Shown: positions 26,766 through 41,354, numbered from the stretch's first letter. The stretch: 64,000 bases of DNA from Nitrosomonas sp. (GCF_019635155.1 NZ_JAHBZY010000003.1:1-64000); one strand, 5' to 3'. The notes: generated from the sequence alone by a model not told the origin. Numbers and translations: made by a program.

Positions 26766-27110
26766 ATGAGAGGCATTGTTAAATTATTTTGGGTGCTTTC
26801 AGTATTTTTCCTTTTCTCATCGCATGCGGTTGCACAAGAGAGTTATTTTAATAATTCAGGCGAGAGATTTGTTAGCGGAATTGCGAATGTAGCAACCGGG
26901 TGGACAGAGTTACCTAAGAATATCGTTTTAACGGGCCAGAGAGATGGGCCGGTATACGGAATTACAGTTGGTTTGGCGACCGGTCTTATGCATACCATTG
27001 GGCGGACACTGGTTGGAGGATTGGATGCTGCGACATTTTGGCTTCCATTGAAACCATCGGTGAATCCACCTTATGTCTGGGAAGATTTTTCTAGAGAAAC
27101 TTCTTATTAA
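26766..27110 (+). CDS. Exosortase system-associated protein, TIGR04073 family
   Basis: A 114-residue exported protein: signal peptide ending near AVA-QE, then the compact family region RFVSGIANVATGWTELPKNIVLTG, GPVYGITVGLATGLMHTIGRTLVGGLDAATFWLP and a final NPPYVWEDF. TIGR04073 proteins occur in genomes with PEP-CTERM/exosortase systems and are thought to act at the envelope, but their function is not established. The ribosome binding site aaaggggg is strong. It ends at a shared terminator opposite htpX. No exosortase or PEP-CTERM gene is in the window. Confidence 0.88.
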   Translation: MRGIVKLFWVLSVFFLFSSHAVAQESYFNNSGERFVSGIANVATGWTELPKNIVLTGQRDGPVYGITVGLATGLMHTIGRTLVGGLDAATFWLPLKPSVNPPYVWEDFSRETSY

Positions 27111-27170
27111 TGAAAAACTGTGATAGCGGGAAATTTTGTTGTTGCTAGTCAGAGTTAGAGAAGAATAGCC

Positions 27171-27209
27171 AAAAATGACCTTCTGATTAATTTCACCAAG
27201 GTCATTTTT
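27171..27209. terminator. Bidirectional terminator between the TIGR04073 gene and htpX
   Basis: AAAAATGACCTT and AAGGTCATTTTT form a 12-bp perfect stem around a 15-nt loop, with T-runs on both strands. It lies 60 bp behind one gene and 33 bp behind the other. Confidence 0.75.
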
Positions 27210-27242
27210 TATAGTAACTTGAGCTTCTATAGATTTGCATAT

Positions 27243-28124
27243 TTAATGCTGGGCTTGTAGTGCTGCGATTCTTTCTTCTAATGGTGGGTGTGACATGAAT
27301 AGTCTCATGAGGCCATTACTACCTCCTGCGATACCGAAAGCAGCCAACTGATCGGGTAAGGCTGCTTGTTCATGAACCGATTGAAGGCGTCGCAATGCCG
27401 CGATCATCTTATCTCTACCCGCCAGACTTGCACCACCCGCATCGGCGCGGAATTCCCGCTGGCGACTGAACCACATGACGATAATGCTGGCTAGGACACC
27501 AAGAACAATTTCAGCAATAATTGTGGTAATCCAAAATGCGGGACCATGACCTTCCTCATTTTTGAATACTGCGCGGTCGATGGTATGACCAACAATACGC
27601 GATAGGAATATGACAAAAGTATTTACTACGCCTTGAATAAGTGCCAATGTTACCATGTCGCCGTTTGCTATGTGACTGACCTCATGAGCCAGGACAGCTT
27701 CCGCTTCATCTTGGCTCATATTACTTAATAACCCAGTACTGACTGCAACCAGAGCATCATTTCGTGACATACCGGTGGCAAAAGCATTGACATCCGGTGC
27801 AGGGTAGACGGCCACTTCCGGCATGCCGATTCCGGCTATTTTCGCCTGACGTTGAACAGTACTAAGCAACCAGTGTTCTTGCGCATTTTTGGGGACCTCA
27901 ATGACTTGCGCACCTGTAAAACGTTTGGCTGTCCACTTGGACATGGCGAGGGACATGAATGACCCACCAAAGCCGAAAACGGCAGCAAATATAAGCAGGG
28001 AATTGATATTTAATCCGGTTCCTTGTTCATCTAAAATTCTTTCGAAACCAAACAAACGCAATGTAATACTTAAAACAACAACAATTGCCAGGTTTGTTGC
28101 TAAAAAAAGAAGGATTCTTTTCAT
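27243..28124 (-). CDS. htpX: Membrane metalloprotease HtpX
   Basis: A 293-residue inner-membrane M48 protease. Two N-terminal helices (about 4-24 and 41-62), the zinc site HEVSH (147-151) and two further helices after it, then the third ligand in [13 protein letters not shown]. HtpX acts with FtsH in quality control of membrane proteins, and its genes are often heat- or envelope-stress-induced. Length is the usual 290. A good ribosome binding site precedes the ATG. It is separated from ftsB by 160 bp. Confidence 0.95.
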   Translation of the reverse strand: MKRILLFLATNLAIVVVLSITLRLFGFERILDEQGTGLNINSLLIFAAVFGFGGSFMSLAMSKWTAKRFTGAQVIEVPKNAQEHWLLSTVQRQAKIAGIGMPEVAVYPAPDVNAFATGMSRNDALVAVSTGLLSNMSQDEAEAVLAHEVSHIANGDMVTLALIQGVVNTFVIFLSRIVGHTIDRAVFKNEEGHGPAFWITTIIAEIVLGVLASIIVMWFSRQREFRADAGGASLAGRDKMIAALRRLQSVHEQAALPDQLAAFGIAGGSNGLMRLFMSHPPLEERIAALQAQH

Positions 28125-28284
28125 TTTTTACTCCTGTGTGTCGAAAAATGCACAATACGCAGATGAAACTGATATGTGATCAATCAATCATTTTTCAAAC
28201 GTAATTATTATTTGAAATTGCCGAAACGAAGCTATTCGAAAAATATTCCCGATTAATAAACAACAATTCCTAAATTTAGGCGGT

Positions 28285-29915
<1,631 letters not shown>

Positions 29916-30008
29916 TTATTGGCTGTTATTAGTTGGTCAAGTAATTGCTTATAGTAATGGGTCGACCGATTGATCATTCTTTGGAATAAAACCTTTTTTC
30001 TAAATTAA

Positions 30009-31691
<1,683 letters not shown>

Positions 31692-31779
31692 TTATCGTAT
31701 CTTGAAGAGTTCATAGGAACAGTAGCAAAGCTTTGTATTTCGTATAAACCAGCAACGCAACGTGATCAATGTGTATTTA

Positions 31780-32664
31780 TTAGCGAATTTCTGCAAGTAA
31801 ACTACTCATCATTTGCTCAGCTTGATAGAGGTAACTACCGCCGAAAAGATTTAAATGATTGAGAATGTGGTATAGGTTGTACACTATTTTCCGGATATTA
31901 TAACCGGAATCCAGAGGATAATTATAGCGGTAGGCAGAATAAAAATCGGATGCGAACCCACCAAACAATTCAGTCATGGCAATATCCGCTTCGCGATCGC
32001 CATAATAAACTGCGGGATCGAATACCACCGGGTTGCCGCGGTCGTCGTAGGCATAATTGCCGCTCCAAAGGTCACCATGCAATAGCGAAGCAACAGGTGG
32101 AGTTGTTGCAAAAAACTTATTCAAATCCATTAACAATTGTTCCCCGAGTTGTTGCAATTTTCCATGAAAGCCGTTTTGACGGGCTAAAGCCAACTGATAG
32201 CCTAAGCGGTGCTTTTTCCAGAATTCTATCCAATCCGCATAGGCCGTATTTATCTGCGGCGTGGTACCTAGCGTGTTGTTGCGGTACCAGCCAAACTGCG
32301 GGGAAGTGATACGATGCATGGCGGCAAGTTGCTGACCTAAGTCGGATCCTTTACCTTTCGTACTTTTGTTGAGATTGAGATATTCCAGTACCAACCATGT
32401 CAGCTGGTCATCCTGTCCGTAACAAATGGGTTGTGGTGCACGAATTGTATGCGATTGTCGGATTTCCTCGAGACCGGCGGATTCCGCGGCAAACATATTA
32501 AGATCATCGGCGGAATTAAGTTTGACAAAAAAACGCTGTGAACCGTCAGTTATGCAATATGTTTGATTGATGCAACCACCACCGATCGAGTCCGATTCTT
32601 TTACTATGAAAGGTTTGCCAATGACAGCGGAAATTTGTTCGCTGATGTTATGCCAGTTATGCAC
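31780..32664 (-). CDS. Fructosamine kinase-like protein
   Basis: A 294-residue aminoglycoside-phosphotransferase-fold kinase of the fructosamine/ketosamine-3-kinase family. Catalytic segments are [12 protein letters not shown] and [23 protein letters not shown]. These kinases phosphorylate early glycation products on proteins, leading to their release, so the role is protein deglycation. Its start overlaps the argH stop by 8 bp, so it is probably co-translated with argH, for which there is no obvious functional link. Confidence 0.9.
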   Translation of the reverse strand: MHNWHNISEQISAVIGKPFIVKESDSIGGGCINQTYCITDGSQRFFVKLNSADDLNMFAAESAGLEEIRQSHTIRAPQPICYGQDDQLTWLVLEYLNLNKSTKGKGSDLGQQLAAMHRITSPQFGWYRNNTLGTTPQINTAYADWIEFWKKHRLGYQLALARQNGFHGKLQQLGEQLLMDLNKFFATTPPVASLLHGDLWSGNYAYDDRGNPVVFDPAVYYGDREADIAMTELFGGFASDFYSAYRYNYPLDSGYNIRKIVYNLYHILNHLNLFGGSYLYQAEQMMSSLLAEIR

Positions 32665-34084
32665 GTGAAAAAATATGATCGGTTGTTAACCACTTTTTGG
32701 CTTTTTGGATTGCTATCCGTACTTGATCAGGCGCGGTGCCGCCGGTATGATTGCGGCTATTCATGGATCCTTCCAGCGTCAATACGGTAAAGACATCGGA
32801 TTCAATCTGTATCGAGAATTGCTGCAATTCATTCAACGCAAGCTTACTGAGATCGCAATCTTTTTGCTCTGTATACTGCACCGCTTGCGCGACGATTTCA
32901 TGTGCATCGCGGAACGGAATACCTTTCTTGACCAGATAGTCTGCCAGATCGGTGGCGGTGGCATAACCGCGTAATGCCGATGCGCGCATTGTTTCCTGAT
33001 TCACACGGACACCGCTCAGCATATCGGCGTAAATTCGCAGCGTATCGGTTAAGGTATCGACAGTATCAAAGAGCGGTTCTTTGTCCTCTTGATTGTCCTT
33101 ATTATAAGCCAGCGGCTGCGCTTTCATCAGCGTTAATAATGCGATCAAATGACCATTGACCCGGCCGGTTTTGCCGCGTACCAATTCCGGCACATCCGGA
33201 TTTCTTTTCTGTGGCATGATCGATGAACCGGTACAGAACCGGTCGGCCAGTTGTATAAAACCGAACGACGGATTCATCCATAAAATGAATTCTTCCGACA
33301 TCCGCGACAAATGCGTCATGATCAATGCTGCACAAGCACTGAATTCGATCGCGAAATCACGGTCGGAGACGGCATCCAGTGAATTCTGGCAAATTCCTTC
33401 GAAATGAAGTAATTGTGCAACCCGTTCACGATTGATCGGGTAACTCGTGCCCGCCAAAGCAGCCGCTCCCAATGGCAACTGATTGACCCGTTTCCGGCAA
33501 TCGATTAAACGTTCGGTGTCGCGCTTCAGCATTTCAAAATACGCCATCAAATGATGGCCAAAAGAGATCGGCTGGGCAACTTGCAAGTGGGTAAAACCGG
33601 GCATCACCGTGTGCAGATGTTGCTCTGCCAGATCGAGTAACGCCTGCTGCATGGCTTTTATTAATTGAATGATTTCATCGATCGCCGCGCGTAAAAACAA
33701 GCGGATATCGGTAGCGACTTGGTCGTTACGTGAACGGCCGGTATGCAATCGCTTGCCGGCATCGCCGACTAAAGCCGTCAATCGTTTTTCAATATTCAAA
33801 TGAACATCTTCCTGCTCTAACAGCCAGGAGAATTGTTGATTCCGTATCTCTTCAAGAATTTGTTGCAAGCCGTGTTGTATGGCGCTGAAATCGTCGGTAC
33901 TGATAATTCCTTGTTCTGAGAGCATTTGCGCGTGCGCCAACGATCCTTGGATATCATATTCAGCCAGCCGCTGATCAAAATTCACCGAGGCGGTATAGCG
34001 TTCCACCAGGGCGGATACCGGTTCGTTGAAACGCCCTGACCAAGTCTTTTTATTATCTTCCATATCTTTTTTATTGTTATTCAT
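32657..34084 (-). CDS. argH: Argininosuccinate lyase
   Basis: Splits argininosuccinate into arginine and fumarate, the last step of arginine synthesis. Family signature [12 protein letters not shown] is present, with [13 protein letters not shown] and the mobile-loop serine (first Ser of GSSIMPQ). I place the start at the ATG at 34084 (475 residues, beginning [19 protein letters not shown]) because the longer reading adds 46 residues unlike the family, and the enzyme is usually 460-470. A downstream ATG at 34063 is also possible. Confidence 0.95.
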   Translation of the reverse strand: MNNNKKDMEDNKKTWSGRFNEPVSALVERYTASVNFDQRLAEYDIQGSLAHAQMLSEQGIISTDDFSAIQHGLQQILEEIRNQQFSWLLEQEDVHLNIEKRLTALVGDAGKRLHTGRSRNDQVATDIRLFLRAAIDEIIQLIKAMQQALLDLAEQHLHTVMPGFTHLQVAQPISFGHHLMAYFEMLKRDTERLIDCRKRVNQLPLGAAALAGTSYPINRERVAQLLHFEGICQNSLDAVSDRDFAIEFSACAALIMTHLSRMSEEFILWMNPSFGFIQLADRFCTGSSIMPQKRNPDVPELVRGKTGRVNGHLIALLTLMKAQPLAYNKDNQEDKEPLFDTVDTLTDTLRIYADMLSGVRVNQETMRASALRGYATATDLADYLVKKGIPFRDAHEIVAQAVQYTEQKDCDLSKLALNELQQFSIQIESDVFTVLTLEGSMNSRNHTGGTAPDQVRIAIQKAKKWLTTDHIFSRA

Positions 34085-34176
34085 TGTCTTACTTGATCTC
34101 CGGTTCGCTGTGCCATGTGTGATGCGAGTCAATTTTGCATGAAAAACATGAATTCTAGAGCAATTATTGAGTAGGT

Positions 34177-34203
34177 TTGAGCTTTTTAAGCGTTTTGTAT
34201 AAT
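34177..34203 (+). promoter_or_regulatory. Possible sigma-70 promoter for the gene at 34330
   Basis: A perfect TATAAT at 34198-34203 follows TTGAGC at 34177-34182 with a short 15-nt spacer. The -10 element is convincing; the -35 is weak. Transcription would start about 115 bp before the next ATG. Confidence 0.35.
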
Positions 34204-34329
34204 TTTGATGTATAAATAACAAATTGGGACGGGGCCGCGTATCTATTTGGCGTACGCTACTTTTCCTAACTTAAGGATTCATGGATAATCGAGCTTTATC
34301 CCTGCTACCTATAACACAAGGAGTTATCC

Positions 34330-34941
34330 ATGACGGATTACAACAAACAAAACCCGAATCAATCGAAGGCCGAAACATTATTTTCGTTATTAAGCGCCAA
34401 ATTTGAGTGGATGGCTAAAATTCCAACCATGCAGTTACCCGCTAAGCATGCGGCTATCCTGATCGGTATTATCGTTGTACTGCTGGTGTGGAAGTCGATC
34501 GCTGTCAGTAAAGTGGAATCGGATATGGTGAAGAGACTTGAAAATGAACGTGTGTTGATCACCCAGCAAGCACGGGAATACGCCGATCAGCAATATGTTA
34601 AAGAAGAAGAGCGATTTGGTCAGGTTCTGTCATGGGCGGTGCGCGGCGAGTTGATCCGTAACAATGTTGATCAAATCGATCAATATTTAAGTGAAATCGT
34701 AAAGATGAAAGATACTGAGCGGGTTGTACTGATAGGTGACGACGGGCAATTGCTGGTTTCGACGGATAAGCGCTTGGAAGAAACCAAAGGCGTTGAGATT
34801 TATCCTAAAGAAATTCTAAATCTGCAGAAGATCACGCTTCGTTCGGATGTCGAAGGTAAAAAGATTCTGGTAGTGCCAGTCATGGGGTTGAACAAAAAAA
34901 TAGCGACGGTAGTGGTCAGCTATAAACAGCCGCGTTTTTAG
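34330..34941 (+). CDS. Single-helix membrane protein with extracytoplasmic sensor-like domain
   Basis: A 203-residue protein I do not recognise. A 40-residue cytoplasmic N-terminus is followed by a membrane helix (about 43-60), a charged coiled-coil-like linker (about 63-90), and a periplasmic domain of about 100 residues that alternates strand- and helix-like segments (RVVLIGDDGQLLVSTDKRLEE), recalling PAS-like or Cache sensor folds. It has no kinase, GGDEF or HAMP part, so any signal must pass to a partner. A strong ribosome binding site (acaaggag) and its own terminator mark it as a monocistronic gene. It diverges from argH. Confidence 0.7.
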   Translation: MTDYNKQNPNQSKAETLFSLLSAKFEWMAKIPTMQLPAKHAAILIGIIVVLLVWKSIAVSKVESDMVKRLENERVLITQQAREYADQQYVKEEERFGQVLSWAVRGELIRNNVDQIDQYLSEIVKMKDTERVVLIGDDGQLLVSTDKRLEETKGVEIYPKEILNLQKITLRSDVEGKKILVVPVMGLNKKIATVVVSYKQPRF

Positions 34942-34981
34942 GATGCAATAGCGTTTTTGAACAAGTTTCACACCCGGATGG

Positions 34982-35013
34982 AAGGCCTTTGTGAGAGCAA
35001 AGGCCTTTTCTTT

Positions 35014-35015
<2 letters not shown>
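34982..35015 (+). terminator. Rho-independent terminator behind the sensor-like gene
   Basis: AAGGCCTTTG and CAAAGGCCTT form a perfect 10-bp stem with a 6-nt loop, followed by ttctttttatt. The T-tail overlaps the stop codon of the convergent murA. Confidence 0.85.
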
Positions 35016-36333
<1,318 letters not shown>

Positions 36334-36418
36334 TCATAATAGCGTAGTTAGCGATCTAAGATTGCATCCAAGCGGCAACTATAACAAAAAAAATCGAATA
36401 CATTCATCAGGAGAGAAA

Positions 36419-36802
36419 ATGACGAAACAAATTATCCATACGAACGATGCGCCACAGGCGATAGGCACCTATTCGCAAGCAGTGCGAGTCAACGGAGGGG
36501 ACACTGTTTATTTGTCGGGTCAGATCGGATTGAACCCGGTCAACATGCAAATGGCGGAGGGGATTGAAGCGCAGATTCAGCAGGTATTTTCCAACTTGAA
36601 AGCGGTGGCAAAAGCCAGCGGCGGTGATTTGAATGATATTGTGAAATTGAACATTTTTTTGACGGATCTGGATAATTTTGCATTAGTCAACGAAATTATG
36701 GCCAGTCATTTTTCGCAACCTTATCCAGCGCGTGCCGCTGTCGGAGTCAAAGCATTACCGCGTGGCGCATTGGTGGAAATGGATGCGGTGATGGTACTGT
36801 AA
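36419..36802 (+). CDS. ridA: Reactive intermediate deaminase RidA
   Basis: A 127-residue YjgF/YER057c protein that hydrolyses reactive enamine and imine intermediates released by PLP enzymes such as threonine dehydratase. The active-site arginine lies in [24 protein letters not shown], and [22 protein letters not shown] and [13 protein letters not shown] are typical. I use the ATG at 36419, which has aggagag before it; the open frame extends upstream but has no family similarity. recG follows after 41 bp. Confidence 0.95.
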   Translation: MTKQIIHTNDAPQAIGTYSQAVRVNGGDTVYLSGQIGLNPVNMQMAEGIEAQIQQVFSNLKAVAKASGGDLNDIVKLNIFLTDLDNFALVNEIMASHFSQPYPARAAVGVKALPRGALVEMDAVMVL

Positions 36803-36843
36803 AACTCAGCGGAAATTTTATTGCATCGACTGTAGATGACGCG

Positions 36844-38883
36844 ATGACCATCAGCCCCGGTGTGCAGGAAAAGTTATCGCGTTTAGGCATTCGTACTGAA
36901 TGGGACTTGATTTTGCATTTGCCGATTCGATACGAAGATGAAACGCATTTGTTTCCAATTGGCGATGCGTCGGCTGGGCAGACTGTACAAGTTGAAGGTG
37001 TCATCATTCATAACGAGGTGGTGGTTCGTCCCAGGAGGCAACTGGTGTGTCAAGTCGAAGACAAAAGCGGCATCCTGGTAGTGCGTTATTTGAATTTTTA
37101 CGCCAGTCAAATAAAGACTTATGCGATTGGGAAGCGCGTACGCCTGTTGGGCGAGATTCGCCATGGATATCAGGGGATGGAAATGATTCACCCCAAATGC
37201 CGTATCGTGTCGGTAAGCGAGCCTCTCGCGGATACCATGACACCGGTTTATTCTACGACAGCAGGGTTGTCGCAAAAGACTTTGATAAAACTTATCGGGC
37301 AAGCATTGCATAATGCCGAGCAAACGAATGTCTTGACTGAAACGGTGCCGGATACGATCGTCAAAAGATATCAACTGGCCAGTTTCAAAACGAGCGTATT
37401 CAATCTGCATCATCCTTCGCCGGAAGTATCAATCGGATCGTTACAAACACGGACGCATCCGGCATGGCGGCGCATTAAATTTGATGAATTGCTGGCGCAA
37501 CAATTATCGATGCGTCTGCATTACCGGCAGCGACGCAGCCGTGGCGCACCGGTATTAGCGCGAAAGCATGAATATGCAGCAAGATTTCTTGAGCAATTGG
37601 CTTTTAAGCTGACACCGGCGCAAGTCAGAGTTTCCGAGGAAATCAGCCGCGATCTGGCCGCCCCGTATCCGATGCAACGTTTACTGCAAGGCGATGTCGG
37701 CAGCGGAAAAACGGTCGTGGCGGCGTTGGCTGCGCTACAAGCGATTGAGAATGGATTTCAAGCAGTGCTCATGGCGCCGACCGAAATTCTTGCTGAGCAG
37801 CACTTCCGCAAGCTATATGCATGGTTTGAACCATTGGGGGTACGAATCGCCTGGTTGTCGGGAAGTCAGAAAAAAAAGCAAAAGCAAATAACGCTGGAAG
37901 AGATTTCTACCGGCGTGGCGCAATTAGTCGTGGGGACTCATGCGTTATTTCAAGACTCTGTGATCTTTCAACAATTGGGATTGGCGATTATTGACGAGCA
38001 GCATCGGTTCGGTGTGCATCAGCGTCTGGCATTGCGGATGAAAGGTGCGCGATCCGACCAACTGCCGCACCAGTTGATGATGAGCGCGACGCCGATTCCC
38101 CGAACGCTGTCAATGAGTTATTTCGCCGACCTGGATGTCTCGATGATCGATCAGATGCTGCCCGGCCGATCACCCGTGATGACCAAGTTGGTTGCGGACA
38201 GCCGCCGTGACGAAGTCATCATGCGTATACGGCATGCTTGCATGCAGGGTAAGCAAGTATACTGGGTGTGTCCGTTGATTGAAGAATCAGAAGTTTTGCA
38301 GTTGCAAACAGCGGAGGCAACTCATGCGAATCTGACGGAAGTATTTCCGGATTTGACTGTCGGGTTGGTGCATGGGCGCTTGTCTCCGCAGGAAAAATCC
38401 GAGGTGATGGATTCGTTCAAGCAAGGTATCGTTCAATTGCTGGTAGCGACGACAGTGATCGAAGTTGGTGTGGATGTACCGAATGCGTCGTTGATGGTGA
38501 TCGAAAATGCCGAACGTATGGGGTTATCGCAGTTACACCAATTACGTGGACGCGTAGGCCGCGGATCAGAGGCCAGTATCTGTATTTTGTTGTTTCAACA
38601 ACCATTATCCGAGGTGGCTCGCAAACGGCTGCGCATCATTTTCGAGCAATCCGATGGTTTTGAAATTGCCCGGCAGGATTTGCAATTGCGTGGCCCCGGC
38701 GAGTTTCTCGGCGCCAGACAGAGCGGTGTGCCGATGCTGCGTTTTGCGGATCTCGAACAAGATAGCGATTTACTGACAGCTGCACAAGCTACTGCTAATG
38801 AAATGCTTGATCATTATCCGCAGCTGGCGCAGCGGCATATCGATCGTTGGTTAGGCGATAAAAACGAATATTTGCGAGCATAA
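36844..38883 (+). CDS. recG: ATP-dependent DNA helicase RecG
   Basis: A 679-residue superfamily 2 helicase that reverses stalled replication forks and processes recombination intermediates. An N-terminal wedge domain (about 45-170) precedes the helicase core: Walker A GDVGSGKT from residue 283, DEQH (384-387, the RecG form of the DEAH box), SATPIPRTLSM, and the C-terminal LRGRVGRG motif VI. The end LRGPGEFLGARQSGVP is also diagnostic. Length is close to the E. coli protein (693). It follows ridA on the same strand and is followed by a bestrophin gene. Confidence 0.96.
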   Translation: MTISPGVQEKLSRLGIRTEWDLILHLPIRYEDETHLFPIGDASAGQTVQVEGVIIHNEVVVRPRRQLVCQVEDKSGILVVRYLNFYASQIKTYAIGKRVRLLGEIRHGYQGMEMIHPKCRIVSVSEPLADTMTPVYSTTAGLSQKTLIKLIGQALHNAEQTNVLTETVPDTIVKRYQLASFKTSVFNLHHPSPEVSIGSLQTRTHPAWRRIKFDELLAQQLSMRLHYRQRRSRGAPVLARKHEYAARFLEQLAFKLTPAQVRVSEEISRDLAAPYPMQRLLQGDVGSGKTVVAALAALQAIENGFQAVLMAPTEILAEQHFRKLYAWFEPLGVRIAWLSGSQKKKQKQITLEEISTGVAQLVVGTHALFQDSVIFQQLGLAIIDEQHRFGVHQRLALRMKGARSDQLPHQLMMSATPIPRTLSMSYFADLDVSMIDQMLPGRSPVMTKLVADSRRDEVIMRIRHACMQGKQVYWVCPLIEESEVLQLQTAEATHANLTEVFPDLTVGLVHGRLSPQEKSEVMDSFKQGIVQLLVATTVIEVGVDVPNASLMVIENAERMGLSQLHQLRGRVGRGSEASICILLFQQPLSEVARKRLRIIFEQSDGFEIARQDLQLRGPGEFLGARQSGVPMLRFADLEQDSDLLTAAQATANEMLDHYPQLAQRHIDRWLGDKNEYLRA

Positions 38884-38906
38884 AAGTTTAAGAGAAGGTG
38901 ATGTAA

Positions 38907-39839
38907 TTGATTGTAAAAGATAAAGTCTCTTGGGTGCGATTGCTGTTTCAGGTCCGGGGCAGCAGCTTAACGGAAACCTGGCCGCGGATTTTGTGTGTAA
39001 CCATGGTTGCAATGATTGTGACTTATGTGGAGATGTATTACAGCATTCAGAAATATACCCTGACAACAATCCCATTTGCGTTAATCGGTGTGGCGATCGG
39101 TGTTTTTTTGGGCTTCCGCAATAATGCTTCCTACGATAAATTCTGGGAGGGGCGTAAACTTTGGGGGGCTTTGGTCAATACGACGCGCAGCTTGACGCGC
39201 CAGGCTTGCCATATGATCGATTCGCAGCAGGCTCATGAAGAGGTCAAACAATTTCGTGCTGTTTTTGTTAAACGTATCATCGCCTTTACACACTCGCTTC
39301 GCTGTCATTTGCGCAATGAGGACTCGGCGAAAGAGATAAAAAAATTTTTATCTGCGGATGATTTTTCCAGAACGATTGCATCAGCCCATCGTCCCTTGGC
39401 TATTTTGCAACAATTGAGTGGTGATCTGGCTGCGGCGCGGCAGCGCCAGTGGCTGGGTGAGTTTAATCATCCTTTTATGGAGGCGCAGCTCAATGAATTT
39501 TCGAATATTCTAGGTGCTTGCGAGCGCATTAAAAACACCCCGATTCCATTCAGTTATTCAGTATTAATTCACCGCATCGTTGCGGCGTATTGTTTGTTTT
39601 TACCGTTCGGTCTGGTTGAAACCACCGGCGTGTTGACGCCGATTGTGGTGCTGATGATTTCCTATGCGTTTTTTGAATTGGATGCGATCGGCGATGAAAT
39701 CGAGAATCCTTTTGGGTTGCAACCGAATGATCTGCCGTTGACTGCGATTTCACGAAATATTGAAATTAATTTACTGGAACTGATTAATGATCCCGATCGT
39801 CCGGAAGCTTTGAAACCTGTGGATGATTTATTGATTTAA
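38907..39839 (+). CDS. Bestrophin-like ion channel family protein
   Basis: A 310-residue membrane protein of the bestrophin/UPF0187 family, homopentameric channels for small anions or cations. Segments typical of the family are SWVRLLFQVRGSSLTETWPRI, FRNNASYDKFWEGRKLWGALVNTTRS and FLPFGLVETTGVLTPIVV, then the late EIENPFGLQPNDLPL. The TTG start at 38907 is supported by AGAAGG eight bases upstream; no better ATG exists. It lies 23 bp behind recG and ends convergently with the cyclase gene. Confidence 0.88.
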   Translation: MIVKDKVSWVRLLFQVRGSSLTETWPRILCVTMVAMIVTYVEMYYSIQKYTLTTIPFALIGVAIGVFLGFRNNASYDKFWEGRKLWGALVNTTRSLTRQACHMIDSQQAHEEVKQFRAVFVKRIIAFTHSLRCHLRNEDSAKEIKKFLSADDFSRTIASAHRPLAILQQLSGDLAAARQRQWLGEFNHPFMEAQLNEFSNILGACERIKNTPIPFSYSVLIHRIVAAYCLFLPFGLVETTGVLTPIVVLMISYAFFELDAIGDEIENPFGLQPNDLPLTAISRNIEINLLELINDPDRPEALKPVDDLLI

Positions 39840-39864
39840 TAGGTTGATTGCTGAAGATTGATGG

Positions 39865-41010
39865 CTAAGTGCTGCATATAACACGATTACGTCCCAGTTC
39901 CTTCGCTTTATACAAGCGGATATCCGCTACGGACATGAAACTATCAATCGTATCCGTCTTGCCGGGTATTTGTGTGACGCAACCGACCGACACGGTCAAA
40001 TATTGTTGCGTGCTCGAGTGTTGAACAGGAATATTCAAATCTTCAATTTCTTTTCTGATAATCTCCGCAAATTCCACAGTGCCTTGGTGATTCAGGTTGG
40101 CTGCGAGGATGCAGAATTCTTCACCACCGAGACGAAAAGGAAAATCGCCGGGACGATGACAAATTTCTTTTAGCTTCTGACTCACTTGAATCAGCACCCG
40201 GTCGCCAGCGCTATGACCAAGATGATCGTTGACTTTCTTGAAGTGATCGATATCCAGCATGATCAAAGCCAGCGGAATTTTATCGCGTTTGGCTCTTTTC
40301 AATTCGCGGGTAAAAACATTATTAAAATGCCGCCGGTTGTGCAGATCGGTCAGTTGATCCGTTATCGCCAGCGCTTCCAACCTCAGATTGGCTTTAAGTA
40401 ACTGTTTATTAGCTTTGTGTAGTTCCTTTTCAATCGCAAGCCGCTCATGGCTCTCGCGCATCAGTTTTAACGTTGTGGAAGATAGGCTGTCGTACATGCG
40501 CATGACAGTCTCAATCACGAGTCGGATTGAACCGCTCATTTTCTTGTCGGCTGCAATCTTTGCATCATCGAAAGACAAATCCTTATTACGATACTGTATA
40601 AAATATGCCATGCGTTTGTCGCTATCGAGAATATGGAATGCCAACCAGCGAATCAGGAATAGAATAATTCTTTCAATTACTTCAGTATGTGACTGAGTGC
40701 TCCCGTTTTCTTTAAGTTCAAGAACTTTAGGAAGAAAAGATGAATGACTGAGCTGATGGGAAGAAAGCCAGGAATCGTCGCCAAAATGTTCGGCCCAGAT
40801 CACTTCTTCCGTTTCAAAATGAAATTCGGCGTATTGCGTCAGTTTAGTAAAAATGTCATTGATTTCTACCACATTACCGCGAACCAGCGTGTCAGCTAAT
40901 TGATTAAGCAACAAGACAAGCCTTTTATGTTGCTCATCAATAATCGCGATTCCGGTATCAAGATTTTCATTCCAAGGAAAGACTTCCAATTTTTCCAGCG
41001 GATTATTCAT
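39865..41010 (-). CDS. Bacteriohemerythrin-diguanylate cyclase
   Basis: A 381-residue cytoplasmic fusion. Residues 12-140 are a bacteriohemerythrin: His28 in DEQHKRL, His64 and Glu68 in EFHFETEEVIW, His84 and His89 in HQLSHSSF, and His125 with Asp129/131 in WLAFHILDSD. A coiled linker leads to the GGDEF domain with active GGEEF (295-299) and inhibitory I-site RPGD (286-289). Such proteins make c-di-GMP in response to oxygen or redox at a di-iron centre. A long hairpin stands in its leader. It is convergent with the bestrophin gene and divergent from ubiC. Confidence 0.92.
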   Translation of the reverse strand: MNNPLEKLEVFPWNENLDTGIAIIDEQHKRLVLLLNQLADTLVRGNVVEINDIFTKLTQYAEFHFETEEVIWAEHFGDDSWLSSHQLSHSSFLPKVLELKENGSTQSHTEVIERIILFLIRWLAFHILDSDKRMAYFIQYRNKDLSFDDAKIAADKKMSGSIRLVIETVMRMYDSLSSTTLKLMRESHERLAIEKELHKANKQLLKANLRLEALAITDQLTDLHNRRHFNNVFTRELKRAKRDKIPLALIMLDIDHFKKVNDHLGHSAGDRVLIQVSQKLKEICHRPGDFPFRLGGEEFCILAANLNHQGTVEFAEIIRKEIEDLNIPVQHSSTQQYLTVSVGCVTQIPGKTDTIDSFMSVADIRLYKAKELGRNRVICST

Positions 41011-41041
41011 TTAATGTATTGAAGAATTGATAAAAGTAGTG

Positions 41042-41093
41042 AAAAAGTAATTCAGTGTAAGCTCTATTTAATATTAGAGTTTTTACTGAATTA
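41042..41093 (-). promoter_or_regulatory. Leader hairpin with U-tract before the hemerythrin-cyclase gene
   Basis: Arms 41048-41066 and 41075-41093 form an almost complete 19-bp stem around an 8-nt loop: TAATTCAGT/ACTGAATTA at the base and CTCTA/TAGAG at the tip, with two G-U pairs and one mismatch. On the minus strand it is followed by acTTTTTC. It lies about 31 bp upstream of the cyclase start, with no upstream minus-strand gene to terminate. Confidence 0.5.
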
Positions 41094-41237
41094 ACGAGAA
41101 TAAATATAACATGGTAACGAATAAGGGAAAGTATCTATGAGATAAATTAACAAATTCATGGTAAAAATTCCTACAATGCTTGGGCATTTTAAGTGATATC
41201 GGCAAATTTCTGGAATGATTCTGCATGACTAGGTTTG

Positions 41238-41271
41238 CTTTGCAATTCCTTTGCAAAGACTGTTGTATAAT
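41238..41271 (+). promoter_or_regulatory. ubiC promoter with overlapping inverted repeat
   Basis: TATAAT at 41266-41271 is a perfect -10. The place for a -35 (about 41243-41248) is covered by an 8-bp inverted repeat, CTTTGCAA and TTGCAAAG (41238-41245 and 41251-41258), which could be an operator. Transcription would begin near 41277, giving a leader of about 78 nt before the chosen ubiC start. Confidence 0.4.
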
Positions 41272-41354
41272 TGCAATCCGATTTTTTAGCGACTTCGTTT
41301 CCGCTTTCAGACCGTTCTTATCATGCGACATTTCGAAGTAATCGTTTTACCACG

